Below are positions 33,351 to 45,556 of a stretch of DNA of 64,000 bases, one piece after another (the first letter of the stretch is position 1; the number at the start of each line of letters is the position of its first letter). This DNA comes from Argopecten irradians (lineage: Eukaryota; Mollusca; Bivalvia; Pectinida; Pectinidae): the NCBI RefSeq assembly GCF_041381155.1, contig NC_091134.1, positions 30,881,540 to 30,945,539 of the forward strand, in the 5' to 3' direction. The translations under genes were made by a program, and so were the position numbers. The notes under the pieces are model-generated. The model was not told where the DNA came from. It worked only from the letters and a program-made list of their open reading frames with translations, and did no database searches.

Positions 33351-33966
33351 TGATAAGGAGTAGGGGAAAGGAGGATGAGGCGAAGTATCGTGATGATGGT
33401 GACAATGATTAAGAGGAGGATTGCTTTGATAGCAAAACGCAGAATGGGAAATTTTATATGGAGGAAGAGGAGAAAAACGGAAATGAAGTGGAGTAGGCAG
33501 ATGGCCATAATGATGATGATAATGAATGACAGGAAGGTGCTGCCGAGGATGATGATGAGGAGGATTTGAAGGAGGAGGAGGGTAATAAAGTTAAGGAGGA
33601 GGATAACCATAATGATAATGATAATGATGAATGGCAGGAAGGTGCTGCTGAGGATGATGATGAGGAGGATTTGAAGGAGGAGGAGGGTAATACAGTTAAG
33701 GAGGAGGATAACTATAATGATGATGATAATGATGAATAGCAGGAAGGTGCTAATGATCAGGAGGAGGCAGATGATGATGATGATGATTATGATGATGAAG
33801 AGGATGAGGCGGATTTTAATTATAATCAGGAAGAGGATGATTGTGATAATAAATAGGAGAAGGATGATTTTGATGCTGCTGCTGCTGCTGATTAAAAGAT
33901 TTTATGATGATAATGATTATGATGGTGATGATGATTATGATGGTGATAATGATTATGATGGTGATG

Positions 33967-33998
<32 letters not shown>

Positions 33999-34026
33999 GA
34001 TGATGATGATTTTAATGATGATGATG

Positions 34027-34058
<32 letters not shown>

Positions 34059-34089
34059 GACGATTTTAATGATGATGATGATGATGATA

Positions 34090-34130
<41 letters not shown>

Positions 34131-34135
34131 AGGAG
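33351..34135 (+). repeat. GAT/GAG-rich low-complexity tract
   Basis: Continues the purine-rich asymmetry into (GAT)n. Two units of about 130 bp (AGGTGCTGCTGAGGATGATG and onward) repeat around 33540-33740, and near-pure (GAT)n lies at 33900-34130. The poly-Asp frame 33717-34244 is a by-product. Confidence 0.85.
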
Positions 34136-35179
34136 GATGGTTTTGGTGGCGGTAATCATTGTTTGGTTTGTGTCATGGCATTATTTTAGCTGTTTTGTCG
34201 AAATTAAAAAAAAATGTTATAGACAACTGGAGTTGACTCGTTGATGTATATAATATACACCGTTAAGCCGTCATTTTTGTTTCATGTAGCAACATACATA
34301 TTTATTAAGCATGTTTAAAAATTGTGCCTGTAATACTAAGTCGTTATGATTTTAAACTAACTCGTTTAAAATATGAAAGCCTTAAATCTCGGTATTGCTT
34401 TTGAAAACAGAAAGTTGTCGGAAAACCATAAGCTTCAGCCTTGTTATATCCATCTACTCCATATTGACAATTCAGCGATCAAGGCAATGGACAACACCAA
34501 GCAGTTAACCAGCACACATATTTTTGGCGGGCATGATATCACATCGGAGGTGTCAATTTCAAGCTGTAGTTGAGATGCAACGTACATCAAAATTCTTGGT
34601 ATCAAGAAGAGCGAACTCCAGAAAGCTCCTAAAAAAGAAAAAAAATGCTTAAATAATGCTAGACATTATTCTAATACTTTAATCAATTTTTAATAATTTT
34701 AAGAACAATATTTGTGCGGCGGTTGATGCCCTTTTTTTTAAATTTACCGCAAAGCAAGTTCGCGACGAACCAGTTTGATTCGGTGTAACGTTGAAAATGG
34801 ACCTCCGTTGAAAATTGACCTCGGGTCAGTTTTCAACGTTGAAAACAGACCCCGAATGCCGTTGAAAATTGAACATGTCGTTGAAAATTGACAGTGTCTA
34901 GGGTCAATTCTCAACGACAGGTCTGTTGAAAAATGACCTTGGCAAACTGTCAACGGATGGTCTTTTGTAGTTAGTTTTAGATAGTTTGTACTATGTGGTG
35001 TTCACTTCCGAGTACCAGTGGATAGTGTTACAAAACTATAATTATGTGATATTATTAATTTGTTTCTTAATGATTTTTTTTAAGATTATATTTTCGACGA
35101 TTTTACGTTTGTCAAGTATTCAGTAATTGTTAATATATATTTATTCCCTGCAATACAAGAATACATGTATTATATATCT

Positions 35180-37070
35180 GCGTATGGATCAGTTATGTGA
35201 TGTTCTGCGTATGGTTGTGTTGTGTTGTTTTGTGGTTTTGTGGTTTTGTGTTTTGTGTTGTTTGTTGTGCGTTGTTGTGTGATGTTTTGTTGTGTGATGT
35301 TGTGTTGTTATGTTGTGTGTTGTTGTGTTGTTATGTGTGGTTGTGTAATGTTATTGTGTTGTGTGTCATTGGTGTGTTGTTCTGTTGTGTGTTGTTGTAT
35401 GCTGTGTGGCTGTGTTTTGTGTTGTTATCCCCCGCGAAACGCGTTTGCGGGGGATATTGATTTGGGCTCTGTCCGTCCGTGCGTCCGTCCGTCCGTCCGT
35501 CCGTCCGTCCGTCCGTCCGAGTATCGTTTCCGGGCTATAACTCCTAAACCGTTCAACTTGGCTACACGAAACTTTCTGTACATGTTAGGCTAGTGCTCTA
35601 GTTGTGCCTTTTGCTAATGGGAACCTTTCATTTTCGATACTTTTTCTGTTACCATGGAAACTTATTCAAAAATACCATATTATTAAAGTTTCCTTTCTAT
35701 TCCGGGCTATAACTCGAAAACCGTTCAACTTGGCTACACGAAACTTTCTGTACATGTTAGGCTAGTGCTCTAGTTGTGCCTTTTTCTAATGGGAACCTTC
35801 CATTTTCAATACTTTTTCTGTTACCATGGAAACTTATTAAAAAATACCATATTATTAAAGTTTCCTTTCTATTCCGGGCTATAACTCGAAAACCGTTCAA
35901 CTTGGCTACACGAAACTTTCTGTACATGTTAGGCTAGTGCTCTAGTTGTGCCTTTTTCTAATGGGAACCTTCCATTTTCGATACTTTTTCTGTTACCATG
36001 GAAACTTATTCAAAAATACCATATTATTAAAGTTTCCTTTCTATTCCGGGCTATAACTCGAAAACCGTTCAATTTGGCTACACGAAACTTTCTGTACATG
36101 TTAGGCTAGTGCTATAGTTGTGCCTTTTTCTAATGGGAACCTTCCATTTTCAACACTTTTTCTGTTACCATGGAAATTTATTAAAAAATACAACTGGGCG
36201 CGGGGGATAATGCCAAGCTTTGCGGCTCCTTGTTGCATGTTGTGTTGTTGTTCCGTGTTTGTGTAATGTGTTGTTGTGTGATTTTTTGTGATGTGTTTTT
36301 GCGTTATGTTGTTTGATGTTGTGATGTTGTCGAGTGTTGTGTTGTTGTTGTTAGGTGGTGTTGTATTGTTGTTGTGTTGTAGTGTTGTGTGATGTGTTGT
36401 TGTGTTGTGTTTTGTTGTGTGATGTTGTGTTGTGTGATATTGTCGTGTGTTTTGTTGTTGTGTATTATTGTGTTGTGTTGTTTTGGGTGGTGTTGTATTG
36501 TTGTGTGCTGTGTTATGTGTTGTTGTGTGATGTTTTGTTGTTATGTTGTGTTTTGAGGCGTGTTGTGTGTTGTTGTAAGGTGGTGTTGTGTGTTGTTGTA
36601 AGGTGGTGTTGTGTGTTGTTGTAAGGTGGTGTTGTGTTGTTGTTGCGTGTTTGTGTGATGTGTTCTTGTGTTATGTTGTGTGATGTGCTGTTGTGTGATG
36701 TTGTGTTGTGTGATGTTGTGTTGTGTAGTGTTGTTAAGTGTTGTTGTTGGATGTTGTTGTATTGTTGTTGCGTGGTTGTGTGTTATGGTGTGGTTGTGCT
36801 GTGTTGTGTGATGTTTTGTTGTGATGTTTTGTCGTGTTGTTGTGTAATGTTGTCTTGTGTTGTGTAGTTGTGTTATGTTGTGTTTATTGTGATGCGTTGT
36901 TGTGTTGTGAGATGTTATGTTGTGTGATGTTGTGTTATTTTGTTGTGTTTTGTGGTGTTGTGTGATGTGTTGTTGTGTTGTGTAGTGTTATTTTATTGTT
37001 GGTGTGTTGATGTGCTGTGTGGTGCTGTGGGGTTTCATGGTGTTGTGGTGTCGTGTTGTGTTGTTGTTTA
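35180..37070 (+). repeat. T/G-rich low-complexity DNA (TGTTGTG-type), in two blocks
   Basis: Blocks 35180-35426 and 36235-37070 consist of TGTTGTGTGATG-like sequence with very few A and C on the + strand. They were one tract before the Helitron-like insertion. Cys/Val/Leu-rich frames of 77-123 codons in them are by-products of the composition. Confidence 0.85.
35427..36234 (+). mobile_element. Helitron-like element, family C, with four 172-bp units
   Basis: Begins with the hairpin ATCCCCCGCGAAACGCG...GCGGGGGAT, then (GTCC)n at about 35469-35518, then four units starting TCCGGGCTATAACTC (about 35529, 35702, 35873, 36045). Near the end is GCGGGGGAT, an exact complement of the 5' terminus, then a GCC...GGC hairpin and TCCTTGTT. 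Both flanks are the same T/G-rich DNA. Confidence 0.78.
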
Positions 37071-37217
37071 AAAACGAGTTCATATGGGTTCACTTTTCAA
37101 CGTGGTCTATTTTCAAGGGGTTAAGTTCAGTTTTCAATGGTTTTCGGGGTCTGTTTTCAACGTTGAAAAATGACCCGAGGTCAATTTTCAACGGGGGTCC
37201 ATTTTCAACGTTACACC

Positions 37218-38146
37218 AGCCCGCGCTGGTTACTGAACAGTCATTCTACATGACTGCCTTCGACTGGCAACTCTCCGGTCGACAGAGTTATTACTCGGGC
37301 AGTCGAACGCGCAGGGTTCTCACTCGAGTATGCTAATACGGAAGGTGAAGGTCATTTTCAGAACCCTCGTTTTTGGAGAGTTTGATCAGAGTTAAAATAT
37401 CGAAACGAAGCAGGCCGTTTTCGATTATTCGGAATAACCGGTTCGGCCGTTTGTTAAAGTTATTATATCAAGTAATATAACTGAAGCAAGGCCTTAAAGG
37501 GCGCAGCCAGATGTTTCAGTAACCATTAATTATGCACTGTTAAAAAGTTCAATTTACGGAAATATCGGAGCTGAATTTTCTATTTTTTTTTATATAAATT
37601 AACACTTTATTCTTGTCCCCAAACCCAAAATTTTGAAGGAAATCCACATAAGAGAAGTAAGAAATTTTTATTTCCGTAACAGATATTCCGTTCTTGGTTA
37701 GCTGATTATATTAGAAGATTGTCTGTCACTTTAACGCTTGCAACTAAAAAGCAATAGCACTGAGCTTCTGCCTGATGAAGATTACGTTCGTCGGATCATG
37801 AAAGCGTTTAAACCGCTTGATTATATAATCAGCTGACTTCAAAGCATCGCATTCACGCTGATGGGATTTTTTACAGTGGGTAAACAATGGCGGCCGCAAA
37901 CTGAAGCTGTCAGTGTGTAGGATTGAAATTTAAAGATTGAATTTTTCTTATATTTCCATGTATGTGGAACGAAACGAAAAATTAGAGGTCCAACCAGTCA
38001 AACCGTATTTGACATTTCTATTAATAACCTCATTCATACTCGAGAAATGCCAGTGAAGGCAGCACAGACAAGATAAATTGAGTAAAGTTTTGAGCGTATC
38101 TAATGCAGACATCGAAATATACAGTTGGTGAAAGACCAGTTTGAAC
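37218..38146. other. intergenic stretch
   Basis: No gene recognised. Around 37700-37835 an imperfect inverted repeat (TAGCTGATTATATT / ATTATATAATCAGCTGA) encloses the phrase CCTGATGAAGATTACGTTCG. At 37888 the phrase CAATGGCGGCCGCAAACTGA resembles an initiator/YY1-like promoter element, but no exon could be attached to it. Confidence 0.35.
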
Positions 38147-38155
38147 ATTCCAGAC

Positions 38156-38279
38156 TAGACTGGCCACCAGTCTCTAGAATATTATCATTCTAATTAATAT
38201 TAAACTAGGGGGAGATAATCTAGTAAAGAACTCTGCTGAGAAAGTCTTATCAACAACTTAGGGTATGGTGGCCAGTCTA
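38156..38279. mobile_element. 124-bp MITE with 9-bp target duplication
   Basis: Ends TAGACTGGCCACCA and TGGTGGCCAGTCTA are inverted repeats, flanked by ATTCCAGAC at 38147-38155 and 38280-38288. Contains nothing else. Confidence 0.75.
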
Positions 38280-38615
38280 ATTCCAGACGACAGTACTGCC
38301 TACGGTTGTTTGAAGAAGCGACGGCGCTACCACAGATAAGTTGTTTCCCGCTGTTAACATAACTGTGGGGTTTTGTAATTACATTTTTAAAATGACGTCA
38401 AAGATAGTTCATTGTGTATGAAATACAAACTGTCGTACAGTTGTTTTCTGTCTATGGACCTCCGTTTTCTAACCGATGAAAGGCATGAAATTAAATCATT
38501 GTCGTCTGCTGAGTTAATGGCTACCTGAAAGGTGAATTGCTAACGATGCAAAGAGAAGATATCAAAGAACTCATTATTTAGAAATGGTAGGCCATTGAAT
38601 GTGCAGCCACACCTC

Positions 38616-38724
38616 TAGTCTGCTAAACCTGCCTATATTATTAGGGTAATTTTTCAATTTTTTGACTTATATATTAGGTAAATTTAAAAAAAAGACTAAT
38701 AATATAGGCAGATTAAGCAGACTT
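38616..38724. mobile_element. 109-bp MITE related to the foldback at 6978-7914
   Basis: Ends TAGTCTGCTAAACCTGCCTA and the near-complement TAGGCAGATTAAGCAGACT match the outer ends of the large foldback in VBP1. It is probably a deletion derivative of that family. Confidence 0.7.
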
Positions 38725-41700
38725 CTCATGCTCGTAAACGCACGTTTATCTATTCAATGAAACATATACAATACAAAATGCTACGTCACGGTCACGTACG
38801 GTACCCGGACAGTTTGATTGGCAGCTGTTGATCCGTCTGTATACGTTATATCATTCATATAAACTGGCACATATAACATGAACATTGACAAATAAATATT
38901 GTACTTTCTGAAGAGAACATAGGCCAGTTTTGGCATTTTTATCTATCGGAACTTGTATTCACAATCTTTAAATGCCAGACTTATAATTGTTAGAGGTTTA
39001 AAGGTATATTTTTAAAAAAATGTACATATCAACGACATGGATATGCAGTGTTCAATTAAAAGGGTAAACTTAAACACGACACGTGTATAAAGTATATATA
39101 TAGAGAGATTTTTAATACTTTAAAGCACCAAAACTGATATTATTGATCTTATTGAGCAATTTCCTAAACTGATCGCATGCTTAAAGACTGATTCCTATTT
39201 ACATTCGCTGAGACAAATCTGTTAAAATTCTTATAAACTGCAGACATTTTAGAACGAATAATCATGAAGCCAGTATATGATGTTTTGTGTATATATTAAT
39301 TTCCTCTTTTGTAGTACAGAATCATGGAATTAAGGTTGATATTCGCATACATGTATGTCGACATTGTGGTATATTTACGGTTTCCAGAGAAATTAACAAT
39401 AACTGTTGGACTTTGTGACTTGTGATAGGATTGGGGTAGTTATAAAAAAACTGAACTTTTATAGCTCAACATACCAGGAATGCCTATAAAGGTTATAGAG
39501 ATAATATGTCTATTATTTTTATTGTATAAATCTGCTGATCGTCATACTTTACGATATCTATTGTGGTATCAACCCCCAACCAAGTACATATAGTTTAAGT
39601 ATGTAAGGGAGTTTAAAAAACCAGCAAGCAGCCTCTCCCTCATATGTTTTGTTTCCAAATGTTTTGGTTATCAAAGAAATAAAATAAATAATTGTCTGAA
39701 CCAAATCTTGTGGAGATTATATTCTGCAGTACTAGTTTAACAGTTTCTTGTAATAATATGCACATCATTATACATAAAAAAATATAGAAAAGAAATGTAT
39801 GTTTTTTTATGAATGGCGATGAAACAGTGAAAGAAGAAAATGTAGATTTATGCGAAAAGATTAAGTATGTGATCAAACGTTTCGGAATATTTAGCGTTCT
39901 CATCCTCAACGGCGCCACGCGCCATCACATTAGGCCGAGATATTCTGGCCCTAACATGTACAGCAGACTTAAGGCCCGGTACCACTGAAGAGCGGATTAA
40001 TTACGGATTAATTAAGTTTACAAATTTTGGCCGTTCGTTGTCGTCCGCAGCAAAATTGGCTAAAAATAACAAATTTTTCAAGTATAAATTACGGATATAT
40101 TAATAACATTCTGCAACAAGTTAAGGGACGCTTCTCGGTGTTTTGTAAGCAGTCTCAATCGGAGATGACCTGGCCCGACACCAAACGGTGTCGGCGAGTT
40201 CCACCTTTTGATATAGCACTGCGCTTTGTCCCTATACCAGACATCTATCTGTCATAATGTCTAAGTCTGGTGTCAGGGTCAGAGTATCTCGGGCTACATG
40301 ACATGTGAACGTCATTTCAGGATATGTTGAACGTATCATAAACACTCCTTCTGAAAACATACACCTAGGACTATTTGTTGGTTTTTCCCAGACGACCTCA
40401 AAATGTTACCGACACTGGTAAAGATATTTTGGGTAAGTTAAGTGCCAATAGTATTAACTATAAATTTACGAGATCTGGTTTGTATTATCATAAAGTGTGT
40501 GATATAAGATTGAGCTGTCTATATAAACTTAATTGTTTTTATGACGGCTGGGGTATGTACTGTCAGTGAAGACTGATCAATGTGAACTACATCAGTGAAG
40601 ACTATCATCATCACTGCTGTGCTGGCTTGTTTAAATTTGTCGGGTATTAAACAGCTTTATCTTAGTTTCAATGTTAGTCTGTTCGTGTTGATTTAAATGT
40701 AGAATCATTGTATATTTGATAAGCACGTGCTTCATGTAACATTTCTGAGAGTGATTATAGGGGAGGCTCTAAGAGACCTGTTAACGTAAACTTAATCTTT
40801 AAGGGTTTTAAATGACTGCAATGTAAATAGACAGGCATTAATGTTTTGTAGAGTTATTCAATCTTAAAAATGATACTAGTTTAACAGAAATATTATAAAG
40901 ATTTAAAGCGTTAGTTTAATACTCCCTTCGACGACCCCTGCCATGGCCTCTTCTATACAAAATCACCGGCGGTTACTTTTCAGTTTTAGTTTGTAATACG
41001 TGTCTACATCGAATAGAGATTTCACGAGAGACAGACAAAAAGAAAAGATTACATTTTATCATAGTTTCAAAATTGTATATGAGTATGATCAAACCAGCTT
41101 TATCATTAATATTTCGAAAGTAAAATTTAATCAAGTGTAACAGCTTGGAACATAATTAATATTTATGAAGTGAAAAATGACGGAAAAATACCACTCTTTA
41201 TTGTTTGTCTACTATAATCTCCTGGCGTAACGTCATATTTCCCCCTTTTCTTTAGTCCATCCCAAGGCTCACACAAGCATACATCACTCATCAAAGGAAT
41301 TTTCAGTAGTTTATATGTTGAAGATTAATTCGGTATCAATCACCTCTTTCAATAAATTGTTAATTAAGCAAACTGCAGTTAAAGGAATATTATCAGCATA
41401 GCTGTAGCCGAAAGATGTACCATATGGTATCATCAGAACAATCACGATTAGTTTATATCGTATGGTCTATGTATTATGTTGTTCATTTTATTGTTGAGGA
41501 TACATGCACGTCTTTGACCGAATTTACAATGACTGGGAAATAATTTCTTTCTTTTTTTCTCCTTTTTATTCCTTCTTCGAATCTTTGGATTTAATACCGC
41601 TGTTCCAAGGATTCGTCATTGAACAAGAATGCTTTATTTAATCTGGAAATGATACAAACAAAGTGGTTTCCTATTTACTTGTGTGTTTTAGAACTCTTTT

Positions 41701-43017
41701 ATATGATTTCCTGATCTCACGTCGTCTTTAAGATTCAATTGAAATATATGTGGCTGATATAAATAAATCCAAACAGATCCCTAGCAACGCCACGGTCCGT
41801 GAGCGTTAAACGAAGGGTAGCGAACAAGCACCTTGGCTCATTCCCCATACTGTCAATTAAAATCATTGGTTTCCAGCCAATTTACCGCTACAACCACTTG
41901 TAGATCGCGGAAAATTACAAGAAAAAACTCAGCGGAGGTGCTCATCTTCAAAGGGATACGGCGTAATTGTCACACTGTCTGGGGTTTATTAAACAAAAAC
42001 AAGACCAGTTACTACAGGAACAATATCAGGAGAGGGGGAATTGATGGTTCGGTGAGGTCTGTGTTTATAAGATGTGTAAAAATAGATGAAAGATCTTCAT
42101 TACCGTCTCCTTTCTTTTTCAATTGTACCAAATTATTCAGATTTTTTATATTCGCTAATAATTTTGGTAAATAATATGGAGGAGACGGGTTGCCCCGCCT
42201 AACATGTTTCCGTGGTGACTCGCGTGCAGTTATATTTAGAAACATACATACTCCGTACATTTAGTTAGCAGACGGCATGCAATGATGTTTTGATCAACAT
42301 GAGATTAGAACGAGGAAAATTCATCATATTTTTCTTCTTCATCTGTCAGACAGGTTCAACGTGATTGGCTGAAATTCTGCTATATTGGCCAAACAGACGT
42401 ACAGAACATCTGCTTATCAAGCAATACAAACAAAAACAGATAGAAATCATAGACTTGGTACGTAGTCTAACAACGCGTTTTTTCTTGTGCATGAACAATA
42501 TACACTGTACATAAGTTTATGGTTCAATATCAGTCACGAAGAAAAGACCCGGGGACAACTGTAGCATAAGAACGTTTGGAAAGAGAACCATTTTAAATAT
42601 ATGTAATTACGATTTCTTCCCATTTCGAGATTTTCGATAAGTCATATTCGCAAAAATTTTCAAAATCGCACATCATTTTAATAAATCGCCTAGCAAAACA
42701 TCACATAAAAACTACTCGTGTAGACTAACTAATACATATAGGTAAGAAAAAAGCTCAGAGGTCAGTCAAGTGTTTGTCCCGAATTCGGTTCACACTTATA
42801 ATATAAACCATCCGGAACTTTTGTCCCAGTTTCATTACTAAACTAAGGCAACCATGAAAGTTGTGAAGGTTGTCCTGAAAGCAGATCCGAGCCGATATCT
42901 CACGTACAGTGTACGTTTGAGAAAAATAACGCCACCTATATATCGATACTTGAAGCACATAACTTATGTGTTTTTAAAGTGGAGACAAGGGAAGTACAAA
43001 TACAGTCACCAGGTAAA
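38725..43017. other. 4.3 kb with no recognised feature
   Basis: AT-rich with short unsupported frames (for example 40027-40257 and 41833-42174). I looked here for upstream HCCS exons, such as codons for the WVYPSEQMFWNAM region, and saw none by eye. No clear terminal inverted repeats were noticed. Confidence 0.35.
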
Positions 43018-44735
43018 CAAGGTATAAATTTTGGCTCTGGACCTACCAAGGGGCAGGAGGGGCGGGGCCCAATAGGGGAAATTGAGGTAAATCCTTTAAA
43101 TCGCTAACTTGTCCTAGAGTTTGGCATGGATTGTAACCAAAATTAGCCACAAAAATCCTTGGGGGGATAGGGGGAACAGCAAAACTTGTATAAATTTTGG
43201 ACTCTGATCCCCCCGGGGGCAGGAGGGGGTGGGGCCCAATAGGGGAAATAGAGGTTAAATCCTTAAATATCGCTACTAGTCATAGAGTTCTGCATGGATT
43301 GGGAATTGTGAACCAAATTTGGCCACAAACATCCTTGGGGGAAGGGGAACAGATAACTTGTTAAAATTTTGCATGCTCTGGCCCCGAGTGTGGGGGCAGG
43401 AGGGGCGGGGGCCAAATAGGGGAAAATAGAGGTAAATCCTTTAAAATCGCTACTTTGTCTAGAGTTCTGAATGAAATGTAATCTCCTAATTTGGCCACAA
43501 AACATCTTTGGGGAAGGGGAACAGAACTTTATAAATTTTGGCTCTGATCCCCTGGGGGCAGGAGGGGCGGGGCCCAATAGGGGTAAGTAGAGGTAAATCC
43601 TTTAAATCGCTAACTGTCATAGAGTCCTGCATAAGGGATTAGAACCAAATTTGGCCACAAACATCCTTGGGGAAGGGGAACTAGACTTGTATAAATTTTG
43701 GTCTCATGGCCCCCCGGGGGCAGGAGGGGCGGGGGCCCAATAGTGGGAAATAGAGGTAAATCCTTTAAATCGCTACTTGTAATAGAGTTCGGAATGAAAT
43801 GTAACCAAATTGGTGCCACAAACATCACTTGGGGGAAGGGGAACAGAACTTGTATAAATTTTGGCTCTGATCCCCCAGGGGGCAGGAGAGGGCGTGGCCC
43901 AATAGGGGAAATAGAGGTAAATCCTTTAAATCCGATACTTGTCCTAGAGTTTGGCATGGAAATGTAACCAAAATCATGAAACAAACACCTTTAGGGGAAG
44001 GGAAAACAGTACTTGTATAAATTTTGGGCTCTGATCCCCCAGGGCAGGAGGTGGGCCACCCAAAATAGGGGGAAATATAGAGGAAAATCCTTTCATCCAA
44101 AACAAATCGCTAACTAGTCATAGAGGTAAGTTCCTATTAAATCGCTCCATTAGTCATAAAGATATTGGATTTGTACCGTGAAATTTTGAACACAAAACAT
44201 CCTTTCAGGGGTAGGGGAACAGAACTTGTAAAATTTTGGCTCTGGACCCCCATGGGCTGGAGGGGCGGAGCCCTAATAGGGGAAATAGAGGTAAATCCTG
44301 TTAAATCGCTACTAGTCTCAAGAGTTGTCCGCATGGAATGTAACCAAATTTGGCCAGAAATATCCTTGGGAGAATAAGAACTGAGTTTGTATAAATTTTG
44401 GCTACTGGTCCCCTGGGGCAGGAGGGGCGGGGCCCAATAGGGGAAATTAGAGGTAAATTCTTTAAATCGCTTGTACTATCATAGAGTTCTGATATGGATG
44501 CTGTAACCAAATTTGGCCAACAAAATCATCCTTGGAGGAAGGGGAACAAGAACACTTGTATAAATTTTGGCTCTGACCCCCTGGGGGCAGGAGGGGTGGG
44601 GCCTAATAGGGGATTTAGAGGTTATAATATTAAAATTCCTTCAATGAAAAGTAACAATGAACCTGTATTCAGAACATTACTTGGCATTACAAACCCAGGT
44701 GAGACCCCGATACAGGCCCTCTGGGCCTCTTGTTG
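43018..44735 (+). mobile_element. Helitron-like element, family D, expanded to about ten units
   Basis: About ten tandem units of roughly 165 bp, each with GGGCAGGAGGGGCGGGGCCC-like and 'ATAGGGGAAATAGAGGTAAA' phrases. It ends CAGGTGAGACCCCGATACAG then GCCCTCTGGGCCTCTTGTT, the same terminus as 14672-15164. The 5' hairpin end is not visible. Units differ mostly by single inserted bases. Open frames on both strands are shadows of the repeat. Confidence 0.72.
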
Positions 44736-45285
44736 AAAATATAAGGAATTCTCTAAAAGAAATTTCTTCCAATGTTAAAAATACATACATTCAAACCTGT
44801 CTATAAAGACCACAAATGGATACTCTGAGGATAAAATTGGTGTTTAAATAGCCAAGCGGTCTTCATACATAGAATAAATTTGATTTGAAGTTGATCATTT
44901 GGGACACTCCCCAAAGAAAGTGGGTCTTATTGCGTGTTCCCCCCCAGGTGATCTTTATACTGAGGTGGTCACTAAGACAGGTTTGGATATGTATGTAAAT
45001 GAAGCTGTGTTTTTGGTAACAAGCTTTGATATTTGACATCATAATACATCATCAGGTTCAAATCATCAATTCATGAATAAATTGAGTCAGAATTTTATGT
45101 AGCATTTTGAAATGACAAATATTTCAAAGTTTTAAATGTACCTGAACATTTAAGGTTTGCTATACAGGATTATATAATTATAAAAATGTACTCCAAATAT
45201 TTCATTTTAATAGAAGGAAAACCCCTGTTAACAAAACAAGATTAACAGTCTAGATGATATAAAGTATCTTTTCTATTTTCTACAG

Positions 45286-45556
45286 TTATGAGTTGCCATT
45301 TGACAGACACGACTGGATAGTGGATAGGTGTGGGAAGGATGTTCGCTACATTATTGACTATTACGATGGCGGTGAGGTGGACAAAAATTTTCGGTTCTCC
45401 ATTCTGGATGTTAGACCAGCGTACGACTCATTCGGTGCATTTAAGGACAGAACACATGTGTTTTTTATGAGACAGGGATTCACAATTATGAACTGGTTCT
45501 CGGGACTGTTTAATTCTTCAGACAATGCACAGTCTAGTACAGAGAAAAAGTCGTGA
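45286..45556 (+). CDS. HCCS: holocytochrome c-type synthase, last coding exon
   Basis: An acceptor AG at 45284-45285 opens an exon reading [19 protein letters not shown], then [15 protein letters not shown] and [11 protein letters not shown], ending at a TGA (45554-45556). This matches the C-terminal segment of animal HCCS, including ELPFDRHDW and DYYDGG. HCCS is a mitochondrial intermembrane-space enzyme that joins heme to the two cysteines of apocytochrome c. The C-terminal tail here is longer and differs from the vertebrate end (no WWRW; instead a Ser/Lys-rich end). The exon starts with the third base of a Gly codon, as in the human gene. Upstream exons were not recognised in the 13 kb before it, so the gene is incomplete in this window or this is a stray duplicate. 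The frame has no damage. Confidence 0.88.

Larger units (their letters stand above)
34782..37217. mobile_element. terminal-inverted-repeat element with iterated CGTTGAAAA motifs and a T/G-rich core
   Basis: The left 95 bp (34782 onward, GGTGTAACGTTGAAAATGGA) and right 95 bp (ending at 37217, CCATTTTCAACGTTACACC) are inverted copies at over 90 percent identity. Both arms are built of repeated CGTTGAAAA..GACC blocks. The core is T/G-rich low-complexity DNA, invaded by the Helitron-like element of 35427-36234. No transposase frame; target duplication not clear. Confidence 0.65.

Noticed and set aside
32629-33610. Ser/Pro/His-rich minus-strand frames of 258 and 317 codons
   Set aside because: They lie in purine-only low-complexity DNA and have no splice logic or domain.
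33717-34244. Poly-Asp frame of 175 codons
   Set aside because: A direct reading of (GAT)n microsatellite.
35197-36867. Cys/Val/Leu-rich frames that look like membrane proteins
   Set aside because: They arise from T/G-only low-complexity sequence and are broken by the Helitron-like insertion.
41833-42174. 113-codon frame as a gene
   Set aside because: No domain, no convincing start context and no similarity I can recognise; checked as a possible HCCS exon and does not match.
43263-44736. Pro/Gly-rich frames on both strands
   Set aside because: Shadows of the roughly 165-bp family D tandem units.
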